Below, piece by piece: positions 32,278 to 45,900 of a stretch of 64,000 bases of DNA. How positions within the stretch are numbered: position 1 is the stretch's first letter; the number at the start of each line of letters is the position of its first letter. The notes beneath the pieces were generated by a model. The model saw nothing but the letters and a program-made list of their open reading frames with translations. It was not told the origin of the DNA and searched no databases. A program made the translations under genes and the position numbers. The stretch comes from Trichaptum fuscoviolaceum (taxonomy: Eukaryota > Basidiomycota > Agaricomycetes > Hymenochaetales > Trichaptaceae): NCBI GenBank assembly GCA_910574455.1, contig CAJSYZ010000006.1, forward strand, positions 915,981 through 979,980, in the 5' to 3' direction.

Positions 32278-35072
32278 ATGGGGAACCCGGACCAGATAGC
32301 TACTGAAGCATTGGACACGGCGATAGAACTTCCACCTGTCAACATTATCTCGCATTCGCTATCTCAAAGTTAGTTCTTATTAAAAATTATTTTTGAGCTT
32401 AGAAAGGACATTGAACGCTACAAACTAGATGCCAGTGCGGGCCCTTCGTCTGCGTACCCGCCATCCTTCGCAGAGTCGCAGTTCCATATTATTCTTCGTC
32501 GACAGAGTCTTCGCCACAGGCACAGCGGCATAAAGTCTTCGACCGCTCCTTCTCGCTTCAACACGTTGTCGAATGACTTTGAGTTTGCCGGCTGGGGATC
32601 CGTGGCTTATATCGAGCTTCGTGATGCCGAAATTATGAAGGGCGAGGAGATGATCAAACGAGGAAAGGACACCCCTATATTCGGGCCCTGGATAGCCAGC
32701 GCTGTGGCAGCAAACGAAGTCTTTGGAAGTGTATTCTACGCGTTTCCACCCGTTGTGGCAGTTGCGGGTGTCTAGTAAGCAGCTTTTGTTATATCATATT
32801 CATTTCGCCACTGGCAGATAATAACGGAACAAAAGCTCTCCTTTGAGTCTCCTATTCGCCACTCTGGTACTGTTTTTGTGGCGACCCATAGTTGAAGAAC
32901 TTACCTCTGCGTTTCCGACCAACGGTGCGAATTATACGTACCTGTAAACCCCTTTCCATCTTCACATTTTAAATTTTGCGTTAACATTCAAATAGAATCA
33001 ACTCAACTTCAAAGGCATTTGCTCTTGTCGGAAGTGCATTGACAATCTTGGACTATGCTACTACAATTGTTGTATCTGCATCTACGGCAGCTGCGTATAT
33101 CGCAGCAGAGACAAAGCTACCGTTTCCAACTTATGTTGGAACTATCATCATTGTCGCATTTCCTCTTACTGTTAGCCTACTCGGACTCAAGGAAAGCGCA
33201 AGGACTGCCTTTGCAATCCTCACATTTCACGTATGGCTTCCTTCTCTGATCTCAAATACTTCAAATTGACTTCCTTTCCTTACGCCTACAGTTGACTACT
33301 ATGGTTGCTTTAACGTTAGCCTCGTTTGTGGCGTGGATGAGGCTAGGTAACGATCAAATGCACGAGAATTGGGTTTCTGGTCAGCCTGGCTCAGTTGCGG
33401 CGATTCTAAAGCAGATTTTCTATGGATTTTGCTTGGGGATCTTGGGGCTGACTGGATTTGAATGTGAGCTACTAACACTGAATGCCGAACGTTTTTGCAT
33501 GAGGCTCATGTTGGCATTACAGGTTCTCCTGATTATGTGACGGTTGTACGTCCCGGCAATTTTCGAAAAGTTCTGCGTAATATACACTTGCCTACGATTG
33601 GGCTATATGGGCTCTTAATGCTAATGGTCATCGCAAATTTGCCACTCGAACTGATCAACTCCGGCGCGAACGTACTCAGCGTTCTTGCAGAACACGTAAG
33701 CCTATCCCTCTCTTCGCTGTGCGATCGAGCTACTCATTGAGTTTAGTCAGTAGGGAGGTGGATGCGCATCTGGGTAGTCGTTGATGCAAGCATTGTTCTC
33801 AGCGCCGGAGTTTTGACTGGTATGTAATGTAACTCTTTTTCATCAGACAAACGGCGGCATCTAACGCTATTTACAGGCATTCTGAGTGCTTGTGCTTTGT
33901 TTGAGAAGTTAGCGCAGGACAGGATCCTTCCCCAACTATTTTTGCGCCGCATTCCAGCAACGAATGCGCAGGCCGTAACCATTTGCGTCTTCACTCTTTT
34001 CAGTGGTGTTCTATATGCGAGCGTGGGCGCAAACCTCCAAATCATTTCGAAAGTGTATGTCATCTTCCTTATTTTTCTTCTACGCCACAAACAAACGATT
34101 GAAGCCTGATGTTGGTATTTTTTTTCTAGTTTTGCTTTGACTTGGCTTTCGGTCATGACACTATTCCCGGTGTCGTTGTTATTGGTTAAGTTCAACCGAG
34201 GTCGTTTAAACCGCATCAATGGCGCCTCGCTGTCTTTGACGTTCGTCACAATCATGCTGTGCCTTGTCGCCTTCGGAGGGAACATTGCAATCGATCCTAC
34301 CACAGTCGGGTGTGTGCCAGTCCTGATTCGTCAATCAACTCTGAACCATTGTCTTACGTATAAATCCCTAGCTATTTCTCTGCTTATGCTGCTGTGCTCA
34401 TTGCATTCTTCTACCTAACGAATAATAAGGTCAGAATCATGCGCTATATGTACTGGGCGTACGACCAGACACCGTTACTTCACAAATGGCGTTGGTCGCG
34501 GCGAAAGACAGAAAGTCTGGCCAAAGCGTACAGACGGCACCGGCGACAGCCTGTTTGTGTGTTGGCAAAGACAGATGAGGTATGGAATTTCTTCTGATAC
34601 CGGCTCTCGCTGTGCGATCCCCTAAACGTAAAATCCAGATTCACCATCTGTTCCGTATGATCACCTATGTCTCCAAAAACGAACAGACATCTTGCGTGAA
34701 ACTTGTTCATCTCTACGAAAGGATCGAAGACATACCTTCTGAGATAGAAGCTAACTCAAAGTGTAAGCACCTATTCGTGAATTGAAATGTACAAAACAAG
34801 AGTTGATCCGCTAAACTCTGTAGTACTTGACGAGGCATTTCCAGAAATCACAGTCGACCTTGTGAGTCTTATCTGTTGAATCCATTGATATCATAAAGCT
34901 GAAGGATATCTTCGACCTTCAGGTTTTCATCCAAGCGCAGTTTAATCCTGCCGTTGTGGCTGCAGTGGCGGAAAAACTTCAAATTCCACGATCACTCATG
35001 TTCATGTCATGTCCTGGCGCAAGCTTTGATATGAATATAACCGATTTTGGTACAAGGATCATTGCGTTGTAA
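32278..35072 (+). CDS. APC-superfamily amino acid/polyamine permease
   Basis: Thirteen exons: 32278-32368, 32429-32774, 32836-32943, 32996-33230, 33292-33463, 33523-33695, 33747-33819, 33877-34054, 34130-34309, 34372-34579, 34639-34762, 34824-34861 and 34923-35072; total 2,076 bases, 691 residues. After a soluble N-terminus the transporter core begins GPWIASAVAANEVFGSVFY and runs through about twelve hydrophobic spans, including YATTIVVSASTAAAYIAAET, FPLTVSLLGLKESARTAF, FYGFCLGILGLTGFE, GRWMRIWVVVDASIVLSAG and AYAAVLIAFFYLTNNKVR. A soluble tail of about 170 residues ends RSLMFMSCPGASFDMNITDF. Likely a plasma-membrane or endosomal transporter; substrate unknown. Intron 2 contains a perfect CACTGGCA word (32809-32816). 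Confidence 0.92.
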
Positions 35073-35366
35073 AATAAGATACTGGTGAAAAGCGCCAATA
35101 TGAATTTAGTATAGTAATCTAGTAAGTACTACAAAGAGCACCCATGAACAGAGGAATGGCCATAATAGCAAAGTTCTCACGCTATTTGAATCGAACATGT
35201 CATGCCATTCAAGTTGAACTTGCTTTTGCATTCTTGTCATCTAATCCGACGAAGGTAGAACAACTTAAAGCCAGAAATGCTCCTAGCTTAACGCGTTCTC
35301 TCCATCTGCGTTTACAAAACGTAGAAAACTGTCGTCGTCGCATTGTCATATTTTTTTTGCAGGAGA

Positions 35367-36200
35367 ATGAAACTCAGAAAGTCTCGACCATTGCCATCTC
35401 CAACTCTAAGGGAAAGACCACCGTCGACTGTAGTAGTCGACAAAGGGAGCCCGGCCCGTGGAACTTCTGTGAACGCTCGGTCGTGGTCATCGGCCAGTAG
35501 CTTAAGTACCAAATCGATGACGCTACAATATGCAGAACAACCTGCAGCCTACCAGTTATCTAACCGAAAAGCAGTTGAGCATAATTCTGGATTGACTAGG
35601 CAACTCACCCCCTTGAGCACTGAGGACCAGTGGTCCCAGGGCACGCGTATCGCACCGTCGACAAGAAGTGAAATGTACTGGGCCGGGCGTGCATTAGTTG
35701 CGGAAATGCAGGTTTCCGAGAGAAATAGAGCACAAGTGAGTATCAATACTTGTGTTTGTGTTTACCTTCTCGTTAACGTTATCTAGAGCCAACTTGAACA
35801 TGCTCAGCGAAACCACGAAGAGCGTGTTTCACGTTTAGAACGCTTCGTTGTTAGTATATTCGATACTCATCAGCTACTGAGAGTTGACGTTTCTTTGTAG
35901 ATTGCTCTGACTACAATGCTGGCCTTCATCATAATCGTATTGCTATTCCGGAATAATGCTTCTACGGGCCATACGCCCGGAGGTTCTGCTTTCCGGCCGC
36001 ATCTTACGATTCCTCTCCTATCGCCCTTTACTACCATAGTACGTGGATTACTTGTGTCCAAAGTTATTCATTGATGTGATCTCCAGGTGGAACATGAAAT
36101 GTCTCATATGAGTTTTCGGACAACAGCGCTATTAATTAATGTTGGAGCTTTCGTGGTGTATTTGCTCGTATGTCGCTGGCTCGACAAAAAGAGAAAGTAA
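35367..36200 (+). CDS. Small membrane protein of unknown function
   Basis: Exons 35367-35735, 35787-35849, 35901-36038 and 36087-36200 give 227 residues with matching phases. The first 125 residues are basic and Ser/Pro-rich (MKLRKSRPLPSPTLRERPPS). A short coiled coil follows (SQLEHAQRNHEERVSRLERF). Two hydrophobic spans are seen: IALTTMLAFIIIVLLF and ALLINVGAFVVYLLVC, ending DKKRK. I do not recognise the family. The start could lie further upstream, because TTTTTTTTGCAG just before 35362 looks like a splice acceptor. Confidence 0.65.
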
Positions 36201-36271
36201 ATGATGTATGTACAATATTGTCTCTTCAGCTTGTTTATCGTTGCACGGAGTGATCTATCTATCATCTATTT

Positions 36272-37473
36272 TCATTGTAACTTTGATACTTCAGAGATCA
36301 CATTTTCAACAAGTTCACGCATGACGTTCGCTTTCTTCTTTCCAATGTCCAGCACTTCCTCATGGGATACGGTCGGCGTTGGCGCTCGATGGATGTTCTG
36401 GCCAGCAAGCTGTGAATCAACGAGGGTTCAGCTTAAGATTTAAAAAATCGCCGATGTAAAGACCAAACCTCAGCCTCAACTTCTGCCTTGATACTCCTGT
36501 ATTCATCGGGGATGACGACCTTGTTCGTCACGAGGCTCAGTACCATAACCTGCATTCCCTCCTCTCTCGCCACGACAACCTCCGGGATTGTGCTCATGCC
36601 AACGACATCAGCACCCGCCAAGCGCAGAAACCGGCCCTCCGCAGGCGTCTCGTACGTCGGCCCACTCACCCACGCGTACGTACCCTCCGCAAGCGCGTCC
36701 GTGCCCAGCCCGAGCTTGTGTGACGCGAGGAACGCCAGTCGCCTAAGTACGACAGAGTAGGCGTCGGAAAGAGGGAGGAACCGGAGATGCGAGGGCGAGG
36801 TGACGGGTCCGAGAAGAGGATGCAGCGCGCCCGCGAGATTCGGGATCGCGAAGTGGTCCCGGATGACGACGACTACTAACATGAGTACGAGATGGATGAT
36901 GCGAGATTATCTACGCACTGGTTCCAACGGGGATGTTAGGATTCAGCGCCCCCGCCGCGTTCGTAACTGCAAGTGCAAGGTTCATATGTCGCATAGAATC
37001 GTATATGTTGGTTGACTCACTGATAACATACTCAACGCCGAGCCTCTTCATTACGCGTAAGGGATATGTGACGGTCGATAGAGGGTAGCCTTCATACGGA
37101 TGAAACTAGCGGGGTTGACATATAGGTTGCGAAATGGAGCCAATGTCACATACCCGTCCCAGCATTGCTACCACAGGCACTCCGACGTCACCCATCAAGC
37201 CAAATGCAAGCTGACTCTTATGACCCGCAACTGCATCAAGAAATGAATTATCATAATAGAGAATATATAGATAGCATACACACCTGTGCTCCTCCCGAAG
37301 CCTTCCAGTTCGTCGTACGGGACCAGGACTGCATCTTGCAGACTATCCGCGAGGGTGCTCAAGCCTGATCCACACACAATTCCGACTTTCGGAGACAATA
37401 GCTTCTCCGGAAGCTTTGACTTCAAGGTAGAGTATGTCGATTCGAGCAGCTCAGACAGTGGTTTGACAGACAT
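36272..37473 (-). CDS. PNP1: Purine nucleoside phosphorylase
   Basis: Six exons: 37473-37284, 37230-37154, 37105-37021, 36966-36919, 36875-36469 and 36409-36272; total 945 bases, 314 residues, the normal size for the trimeric enzyme. It cleaves inosine and guanosine with phosphate to base plus ribose-1-phosphate in purine salvage. Signatures: phosphate loop [20 protein letters not shown] across a splice, [29 protein letters not shown], and [20 protein letters not shown], the purine-binding and catalytic segment. The last intron has a poor donor (GTTTGG), yet the join gives the expected [19 protein letters not shown] end. Transposon B begins about 400 bases upstream of the start codon. Confidence 0.95.
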
Positions 37474-37875
37474 TTTAAAGGGGATGATGGAAGGAGATAA
37501 GAAGTCTCTAAGCCTGAGGCAAGGGTTGAGCCGACCGGACTCGGAGTCCTTGAAGCGTCCAATTAGAGTATTATGTAACTTGCATTTTGTTCCAGCCTTT
37601 TGGCCGCTGATTATCCTTGCAACCTAAGGGCTTGTGCAATTTAGACACAGTGAGTATCTCAAGAATGGTCGGGCTTCTGAACGAGATGGCAAGGTTAATA
37701 GGAAGATTTTCTTTGACTATACTTTTCTTGAAAAAAGCGTTGAATAGCAATGCAAGGAGCATATGCATCACAGCTCATCCTACAGTAAATTGAAGACTTT
37801 CGCTAGTTAATCTAATGAGCTACTTGCAAAGGACTGAGCTGATCGAAGCCTGAGGGCCTTGGTCACGCTGCAACT
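37474..37875. other. Upstream region of PNP1 up to transposon B
   Basis: No gene. Contains words AGCCTGAG at 37511 and GACTCGGA at 37538. Confidence 0.5.
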
Positions 37876-37889
37876 ACATCAGGGAAACT
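37876..37889 (+). repeat. Left terminal inverted repeat of transposon B
   Basis: ACATCAGGGAAACT, a perfect match to the inverted right end at 55072. The following subterminal motifs (to about 38480) are the same as in copy A. Confidence 0.78.
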
Positions 37890-38485
37890 ACTTTCTGCTG
37901 AAAGTGACTTAAGTGTTACTTAAACGTCCTGAGAGACTGAAGTCTTAAATAAGGCAAGCTTTACTTATTCATGCATGTCCTCCCATTATTCAGGACAAGT
38001 TGGCTGAAATAAGTGTGGGCTGGCTTAAATAAGGAAAGATGGCTGAATCAGTGCTCTAAGTGTTTCAGGCATTCAGCACCCCAGTGCTCCAGTGTATCAT
38101 CCTTTAATTACAGCAGTAGACAAGTGTTGTAAGACGAATTGCAGTGCTCAAGAGTCTAAGTGCATAAGAACGATCCAAGTATTTCATTGCATCAGAAATA
38201 TATAAGACAACATTATGTAGCTATCAGTGCCTCAGCGTTCAAGTACATCAGTCATTTACACAAGACTAAGCATAGCAGTCGCTATCATGGGATCCGCCAC
38301 GACATTATCCCGAACCTCTGCTGTGACGGGCAGTGGCAGGCCACATTTCGCTGCCGTGCCTTCAATTCTGCATGTTCTTTGGCGTACCAGTAGAAACGAA
38401 GGCTGCTCTGCAAGTCGATGGTAATATAATATTGAGCGCACGGACAGAAACGAAAAGAAGAGGCTCACCAGTGATCGATTTGCCC

Positions 38486-38562
38486 TTAGAAGTCTACGCA
38501 GTCCGTAGCCGAATCCCATTTTGAAGCGTCGTCCTCCTCATGATCACCATCTCCACCTAAAT

Positions 38563-38597
<35 letters not shown>

Positions 38598-41500
38598 CCC
38601 TCGCCCTCAATCTTGTCAACACCCTCGTCCCCGCTCTCGCTCAGGTTGTCGTCACCCTCAGCATTAGCATGCTCGTCCTCTGCATCACCTTCCACCTCGC
38701 CTCTATACTCAGCCCCCTCACGCTCTTCGCCCTTATCGTCGGTTCCGTCGGTTCCGTCTTCCCAATTATCAGCGCCTTTGTCATACGCTTTCTCGCAGGT
38801 CGAATCTGCATCTACAACGTCAAAATACAAGGAAAAGTCCCTGCCAGTGATACCCGATCCAACAAGTTCGGTGTTCTTTCTCGTATCGATATCTGTACTG
38901 GCATCGTAAGCTAGGAGGCGGGATCGAACCTTTTCCCAGTTTGATTCAGTGAAGAAAGAGGGATTCGACAACAAGTTAACATAGTCGTCCGTATGAGGCT
39001 GCCACAGAGCGCTAGTGAAATACCACTCAGCGCCGCCAAGTTCTTCTTTGATATTTTGCAACCGAGCCACCTGTTTATCAATGGCAACCTTGACCTATCC
39101 ATGGGAAGATCAGCGAATAAGGACAATATAAGTGCTGAAAAAAGTAGATACCGCTGTTGCCGCAAGGGCGAGGGCACCGATAGGCTTTCCTATGGTGTTT
39201 CTGTCCAGTATTTTATGCCGACCCATGGCCAAGACAATGTGTACGGACAACACTGAGACCACAAGGTCAGAGCAGAACAGTCCTTGCTTCTGTACATTTA
39301 GGGTCAATGCATGGACACAAAATGCAACAATAAATACTCTTTTACCTTACCCTCTCCATACTATACCAGCTTTCCCATAGAAACGGTTCGGCTTTCTTCT
39401 TGTCAACTAGCGTCTGCAACATCTTCACAATTGCTTCGTTTTGCATTGACTTTGATTGTTCGCCGCTGATAAAACTAGCAACTGATTGCTCAGCTTTCTC
39501 AAACAGCTTCTTGCGCCAGCTATCAGAGCATCTCTGGGCCGCCTGAAATACGAGGATTGCATCTCAATTTGGTAAAGTGATTTGAGAATAAGTAAAAATG
39601 ACTCAACTAGAGAACAGATATCGGCGAACTGAGTTTCGTAAATGAGTTCCACAGAATCAAACACTTTCCCCCACAATGAGCTGATGAGCTTATTGTCCTG
39701 GGTTTGCCATGGTGTGACGGACTTTCCAACTGCGCGAAATAGTGAAGGTAATAGAATATGAGTCCATCCTGCCTGAGTACCGGGAGGGAGACACTGGTTC
39801 GTCGCCCTTTTCCTGCCTGGCACGCGAGATCCTTCCCTTCCTTCATTTCGATCCTTGTCCTCAAGTCCCACTGATGTCTGCATATACGTACATCAGCAAA
39901 ATATGTCATAGAAATGAATTTGATTCGACAAACTGAGCTAGTAGTCCGAGAGACTTTGCGATGACCTTGATAAGCCCCAGTCACTATCACTTCGGGTCCG
40001 GGGGTGCGGGACGCTCTCGTCATTGCAAGCGACGGTGCTCGAGGTGCTAACGACATCTTTCGACCACCAGACTATTAAGAAAAGAAGGTGAATGCTCACG
40101 TTTAGAGTGTATCAATCGACTCTCACTTACTTCATTATCAGCCACCAGCAACTGCCTCTTGCGATTAAAGGTAGCGGATCCAATCTCCGGCTGCAACACG
40201 TCAGAAAGCTGTTATCCATGGCAAGTGAGCAGATCGAAAAGAAGCACTTACCGTCGTGTCGGCCTCAGGCCGATAAGGAATATCAGAGGGGTTCCTCTTC
40301 TTACTCAAGTCCTTTCCGCCTGATCAGATACGAACTTGAAATGCCAATTACCATAGAATTGACACTTACTGTGGCACCGGCCTGTGTGTCCATGTCAATC
40401 AACAATGACTTATTGATCTTGACAGTCTTATTAGCCTATTGAGATGGTTCAAATTAAGTAAACATGAAATGAAGGAATTCATTGCACGTGAAGGTAGAAG
40501 AATTACCACATTAACCTGAGAGTCGGTGTCTGGTGGCGACTTCCTCTTTCCGTTCTTTGTGACTGTGATGTCCTATTCATATGCACACATTAGCGATCGA
40601 CTCGAAGTGAAGAAGGAAACGAATAGTTGCTACAGGAGAGCACCGGACGTGAGCCTACGGTGCATCGACGCTCACACATACCTGTACACGGGGTTCCAAA
40701 GCTAGTGATCGCACCTTACGACCATAAATAAAGGGGGGAACGAGAGAAGTTGAAATAAGATAGACTTACCGGTGCGCTAAGCTGCGAGTTAGCAGTCCTC
40801 TTGTTTGCATCCTATGCAAATACCAATTCAGCAATGAAGGATATAGAATGAAGATCACTGTGCTTCGCTGTCTGGCACTCACCTGTCCACCTGGTTTTAT
40901 CTCGTTGTTCTTATCCTCGAGTACGGGAAGGGATTGCTTAGTAGAATGAAAAATGAAAAATGATATGACATCGCTTACCGTTGAAACCTGCGACCCGGAA
41001 AGAGTGTCATGCAATAACTTCCTTTTCTTCGAGTTGAGGTTGCTGCTACCTCCATCCTGTTCATGACACGGCAGTTGGCAGATAAATAATAACGAAGGGA
41101 TATGAACAAACGGTCATGGAGTAACTGACGTGAATCGAACAGAAATAAGTCGTACTCACACAAGCTTGAGCCGGCCTTGTTAGCCTCTTCGGATTGCTTC
41201 CGCCCTATAAACAAGTTATTCAGACTGCATTTGCCATTCTAATGCTCCGTCAACTCACAACATTTGATTCCGAATCGACAAGATGTGCCTTCTGTTGCAC
41301 ACTGATTGTGCTATTTTTTACACCATGATAGCTTGTAAGGGTGATTGTTTCTCCTTCATCCTCCCAGGGACTTAAGTTTTCATCATCTGGCAATGAGATG
41401 GTGTGTCTGGTGTAGCTTTGCGTCAGCAAGGCTCATAATACAGTGGTAACAAGGACAAGAGCGTCAATATTGCAGGTGAAGGACTTCCAAGTCGGGTCTT

Positions 41501-42722
41501 GGCCCGGGAGCGTCACGGTCAACTTGAACCGCTGGCACCGTGACCGCAGTGACACTGGCAGCCTGAGTGGCAGGCTCATTAGTAATCTAGTACTACTACT
41601 AGTAGTAGTCGGGATGATGTTTAATCGCACTCACCATTACATTGACTTGACAGTACAAGATACTGATTCAGACGCAATGCAAGATTCAAACTTCAAACTC
41701 ACAAATTGATCCTTTCTGAGTCTATCCCTGCCACTGGCACCTCAAGACCTCCACCCTCTTCACCGATGAAAGAAAGTGGAATCATCTGTGTTGCGAAGCG
41801 CCCTGACAGGGCGTTTTGTCTTGTCGTTCCGCCTTGACGTAGCGGGCGAGTCTATTATGTCCGTTTCTTCACCAGAAAGACTCTCGTTCGGTCCTGCAGG
41901 AGCGTGAAAGAATGCGTCGCTGGGAGTGGCGGCAGACCTGGACATCTTTGCGGTCTGCACACGTGTGCGAAATGGAAGTTCACCTTTGGAGTCTTCTTTC
42001 CTAGCTTTTTTTGCAGGCTTCCCGTTTGGCTCATCCATACTCGCTGCTTCGCATTAACGTGAGTCACAGGGTTCAACCTCCAAGCTTTGAGATCGTCTGA
42101 AAATGTATAGGTAATGTTACTCACGAATATCCAAGTCTTCGTTGTGTCCATCTTCACAATCCGATATGTCTTTAACATCGTTCTTCGAGTCTGTTTATGC
42201 CAGTTCAAATCTGTGTCATCACTGATCTAAAGTTGAAGACTTACAACTAGATTCGCCTTTTGGCTTTCTACGTCCACGTTTGCCAGTGAGTTTGGGCACT
42301 GTTGAGCCCATCTGGGTGCGTGTCTCAAGAGCCTTCGACAAGTTGTTTTCAAGCTCTACGGTCTCTAGCATCGCTGCTTCTTGGTTCTCTGCTGCAGTCA
42401 CCTTCTTGCAAACCTTGTCAGCTGCCTCTTGTTCTTTTGCTGCCCGTTTTTGCTCCGCAGCGAGTTTTTTCCTCTCTTTCGCAACCGCGACTTGCTGGGC
42501 CGCAGCTCTGCGGAAAGCTGTCCGCTCTTCCTTCTGCTTTTCCTTCTCTTCCTTCTCCTTCAATGCCTCATCCCGCCTTTCTGCCTGCCGTACTTTCCTT
42601 TTCTCTTTTTCTTCCTTCTCCCGCAATATCTCCTCCTGTGTTCGTCTTGTTCTGAGTTGGTCAACAACTGCTCCGGGGTGCTTTTCCCTGTTCTTAGCCC
42701 TTGTCTGTCTTTGAGTTGACAT
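38486..42722 (-). pseudogene. Transposon accessory gene, copy B (4-base duplication in third exon)
   Basis: Homologue of the copy A accessory gene. Exon 1 (from 42722) is intact here: about 160 residues of charged coiled coil, with RRDEALKEKEEKEKQKEER and LETVELENNLSKALETRTQ, to a GTAAGT donor. The next exon gives SKNDVKDISDCEDG, and the third gives MDEPNGKPAKKARKEDSK. Near 41769 a 4-base duplication (TTTC on the coding strand) relative to copy A shifts the frame and gives an early stop after DDSTFFHR. Downstream exons remain recognisable to the acidic tail (38486). Thus both copies have lost this gene, by different lesions in different exons. Confidence 0.6.
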
Positions 42723-42994
42723 TTTGTGCAGTGTTTTGAGACTTGTATGATGATAAGATGTGTCGAAGGTGCAAGTTCAAGATCAGGGAGGCGGGGGCGT
42801 CTATCTTAGACAAGTTGAAAATTTACGCCCACTACTACCGTGACTACTCTATGACTAATTTTAACTCAGGTTCAAGTTCACTGGCACTCCGAGTCCGACT
42901 CACTGCCAGTGCTAGCAGCCTGCCAGTGCCAGTGAGGCTCAGCTGTGAGTCCCAATTGTCGACGTGTACTACTACTGAGGTTACATTCAAGTTG

Positions 42995-45900
42995 ATGCCA
43001 GCGACACGGAAAAAGCACGATCCCTTTCATTTTCCACCAACTATTCGATGCACCTTGCCTGGCTGTAGTAGGATGTTCAAGAGTCAATCTGGAAGAGCAA
43101 GACATGAATATTCAGCTCATCCGACGTCATTCTTGGCAAATTCTTCTGCCTGTGGTCATGAATATGAATCGTCACCTATTCGACCCATACGAGCTCCAAG
43201 TCCTCAACTTGAAGCTCTCCTGAGGTCGTCCGAACTTCCATCAGAGGGTCATCTTGAGAGCGGCTCTGACTCCTACGATTACGATATTTCCATGCTTACA
43301 CAGGATATCTCGATGCTCAGTATAGGCCGAGACGAGCTGCTTCAAGATTTGGACAGACCTGATTCTCTGTCCCATTCTGTCACCGGAAGTGACAGTGGCC
43401 GTTCTGAAGACTTGGATTCCAACATTGGAGATTATAAGGAGAGCGAGGATAACTTGAAGGTGTATCACAGATACTTGAATGGTGCGCGCCAAATCAATTG
43501 TTCCCGGTTTACTGTAGCATTTTGACACCAAACATTGTGCAGCCACTCCATGTGATGCAGAAGGGAACTTCTTAGAATACGAAGACTCACCCGCTCCGCG
43601 AAACGAATCTGCGTCAAATGACTGGTTTCCATATTCGTGCCGAGCAGATTTTGAGCTCGCAGATTTTCTCTATCGGGAAGAGCAAATGTCTGCTGGGAAC
43701 ATAACAAAGCTTCTGGGAATCATGAAGGCTTATCAGCTGATTCAGGAGGCGGAGAATGTAAAATCTTGCGGATGTTCCGAATTGGATGCGACATTGCCTG
43801 ACGATGACTTGGATCTGGGTTCAACTAGTACGCTACTCGATGGAGATGCGCAAAAAATGTATAACGCCATTGATGCTACGAAAGTCGGTGATGTGTCTTG
43901 GAAATCCTTTAGTAACTTCTACACGGACGATCATAGCCAAAAGGCAACAAACGAGAACACCGAGTCATGGAAGAGGAAAGAATATGATGTATGGTATCGG
44001 GATCCTTTGGAAGTGATCCGGAATTTGGTGGACAATCCGGCGTTGGAAGGCGAATTCGACTATGTCCCGTTTCGTGAGTATCAGCCGAAAGAGGACTCTG
44101 ATGACAACAAAGAACGAGTCTTCAGAAACTACATGTCCGGAAATTTTGCTTGGGAACAGGCTGTAAGTCATGAATCATGCAGCATTCGAAGTTGGAGGAA
44201 GTGTACTGATTATCCTTGACTTAGAACAAAATCTACGCCGAAGATAAAGCAGTTCATGGGTCCATGTTCGTTCCGGTAATTTTAGGGAGTGACAAGACAA
44301 CAGTTTCCGTTGGAACTGGCAACAACGAATATTATCCGTTATATCTCTCAATAGGAAATGTATCTAACAAGGCCCGGCGGTCCCAAAAGTTGAATACAGT
44401 CCAGCTCGTAGCATTTCTAGCAATACCAAAGAGTGTGTGTCAAAAACTGAGCTATCCATTTGTGTTCTGATGCTTTGCAGCTGAACGGCAGTACGAAAAG
44501 TCGGATGAATTCCGCCGCTTTCGACATCAAGTCTTTCATTCATCTATATCGAGAATCTTGAGACCACTGAAGAGCGCAATGTCCATAAACAACGAACAAA
44601 CCATTTTCCGGTGCCCTGATGGTCACTTGCGTAGGTCGGTTCTCGGACTCGGCTCGTATATAGCCGATTATCCGGAACAGGTGAGTCTATGCGCAATATG
44701 CACTGGATGGTGCTGCAAGTAAGTATTGTCCTTTCCAAAAATCACATCCGACTTGAGTTCGAGGAAATGGCTTAATGTGGCTACTATATAGATGTACAGC
44801 ACCTCACAAGAACCTAGATAATCCGGAATTTGTTACAAATCCTCGAACAAAAGAGCTGCACGAACGATTGATAGAACAGGTGGATGACAATAGCATAAGT
44901 AGAGCCACAATTCGTAAGGAGTATGGGTTCCACCAAGATATCGTCGTATGTGTTCCAACTTCAAGTTGTCCATTAGATGCACTTACCGCAACTTGAACTA
45001 TGTCCCGTAGCCCTTCACCAATGATTTTCCGCGTGCAGATATATGCGATCTCATTTCTCCAGACTTACTGCACCAAATCATCAAAGGCGTGTTCAAGGAT
45101 CATCTTGTCGAGTGGATTTGCCAGAGCATGACCACAACAGAGCTGGATATTGTGGATAAAAGGTACTATTCCCTTACAAGTCGTGTGAATACCATTGCTA
45201 ACTTTCACGTAGAATCAGAGTTGCTGCTCCTTTTCCCGGACTTCGCAGATTTCCCGAAGGTCGAGGCTTCAAGCAATGGACAGGTAATGATTCAAAGGCA
45301 CTTATGAAAGTATGTGGTATTTTCATCATGATCTTGTTTGAGGTGGTGGTTTGCTGATATCTGATGCAATCCGCTTACTAGGTGTATCTTCCGGCTATTG
45401 TGGGCATTGTACATGATGATATAGTTCACGCATTGAGTGCATTTCTGGACTTCTGTTACCTTGTGCGTCGGTACACGATTACAGCCTCAACTCTTGATCA
45501 GATTAAAGCCTCTCTGGATCACTATCATCAATATCGCAAAATATTCATAGCTAAGGGCATCCGGGATAACTTCTCACTTCCACGACAGCATGCCATGATT
45601 CACTATCCTACAATGATCCCTCTCTTCGCTGCACCAAGCGGGCTGTGCTCATCAATCACAGAGAATAAACACATTTACGCGGTCAAGGAAACGTGGCGAC
45701 GCTCAAACAGAAATGATCCTTTGGGTCAGATGATCACAGCAAACCAACGTCTCAGTAAACTTATTGCATCGAGGGCAGACTTCAAGAGGCGTGGAATGCT
45801 GGAAAGTCCTCTGGCTGAGGCTTCATGGAGAGCTTTGCAAGATGTTCTGCGCAGGAATATGTCAGAGTCGGAGACAGATGACGCTGAGAGGACCCGAATT

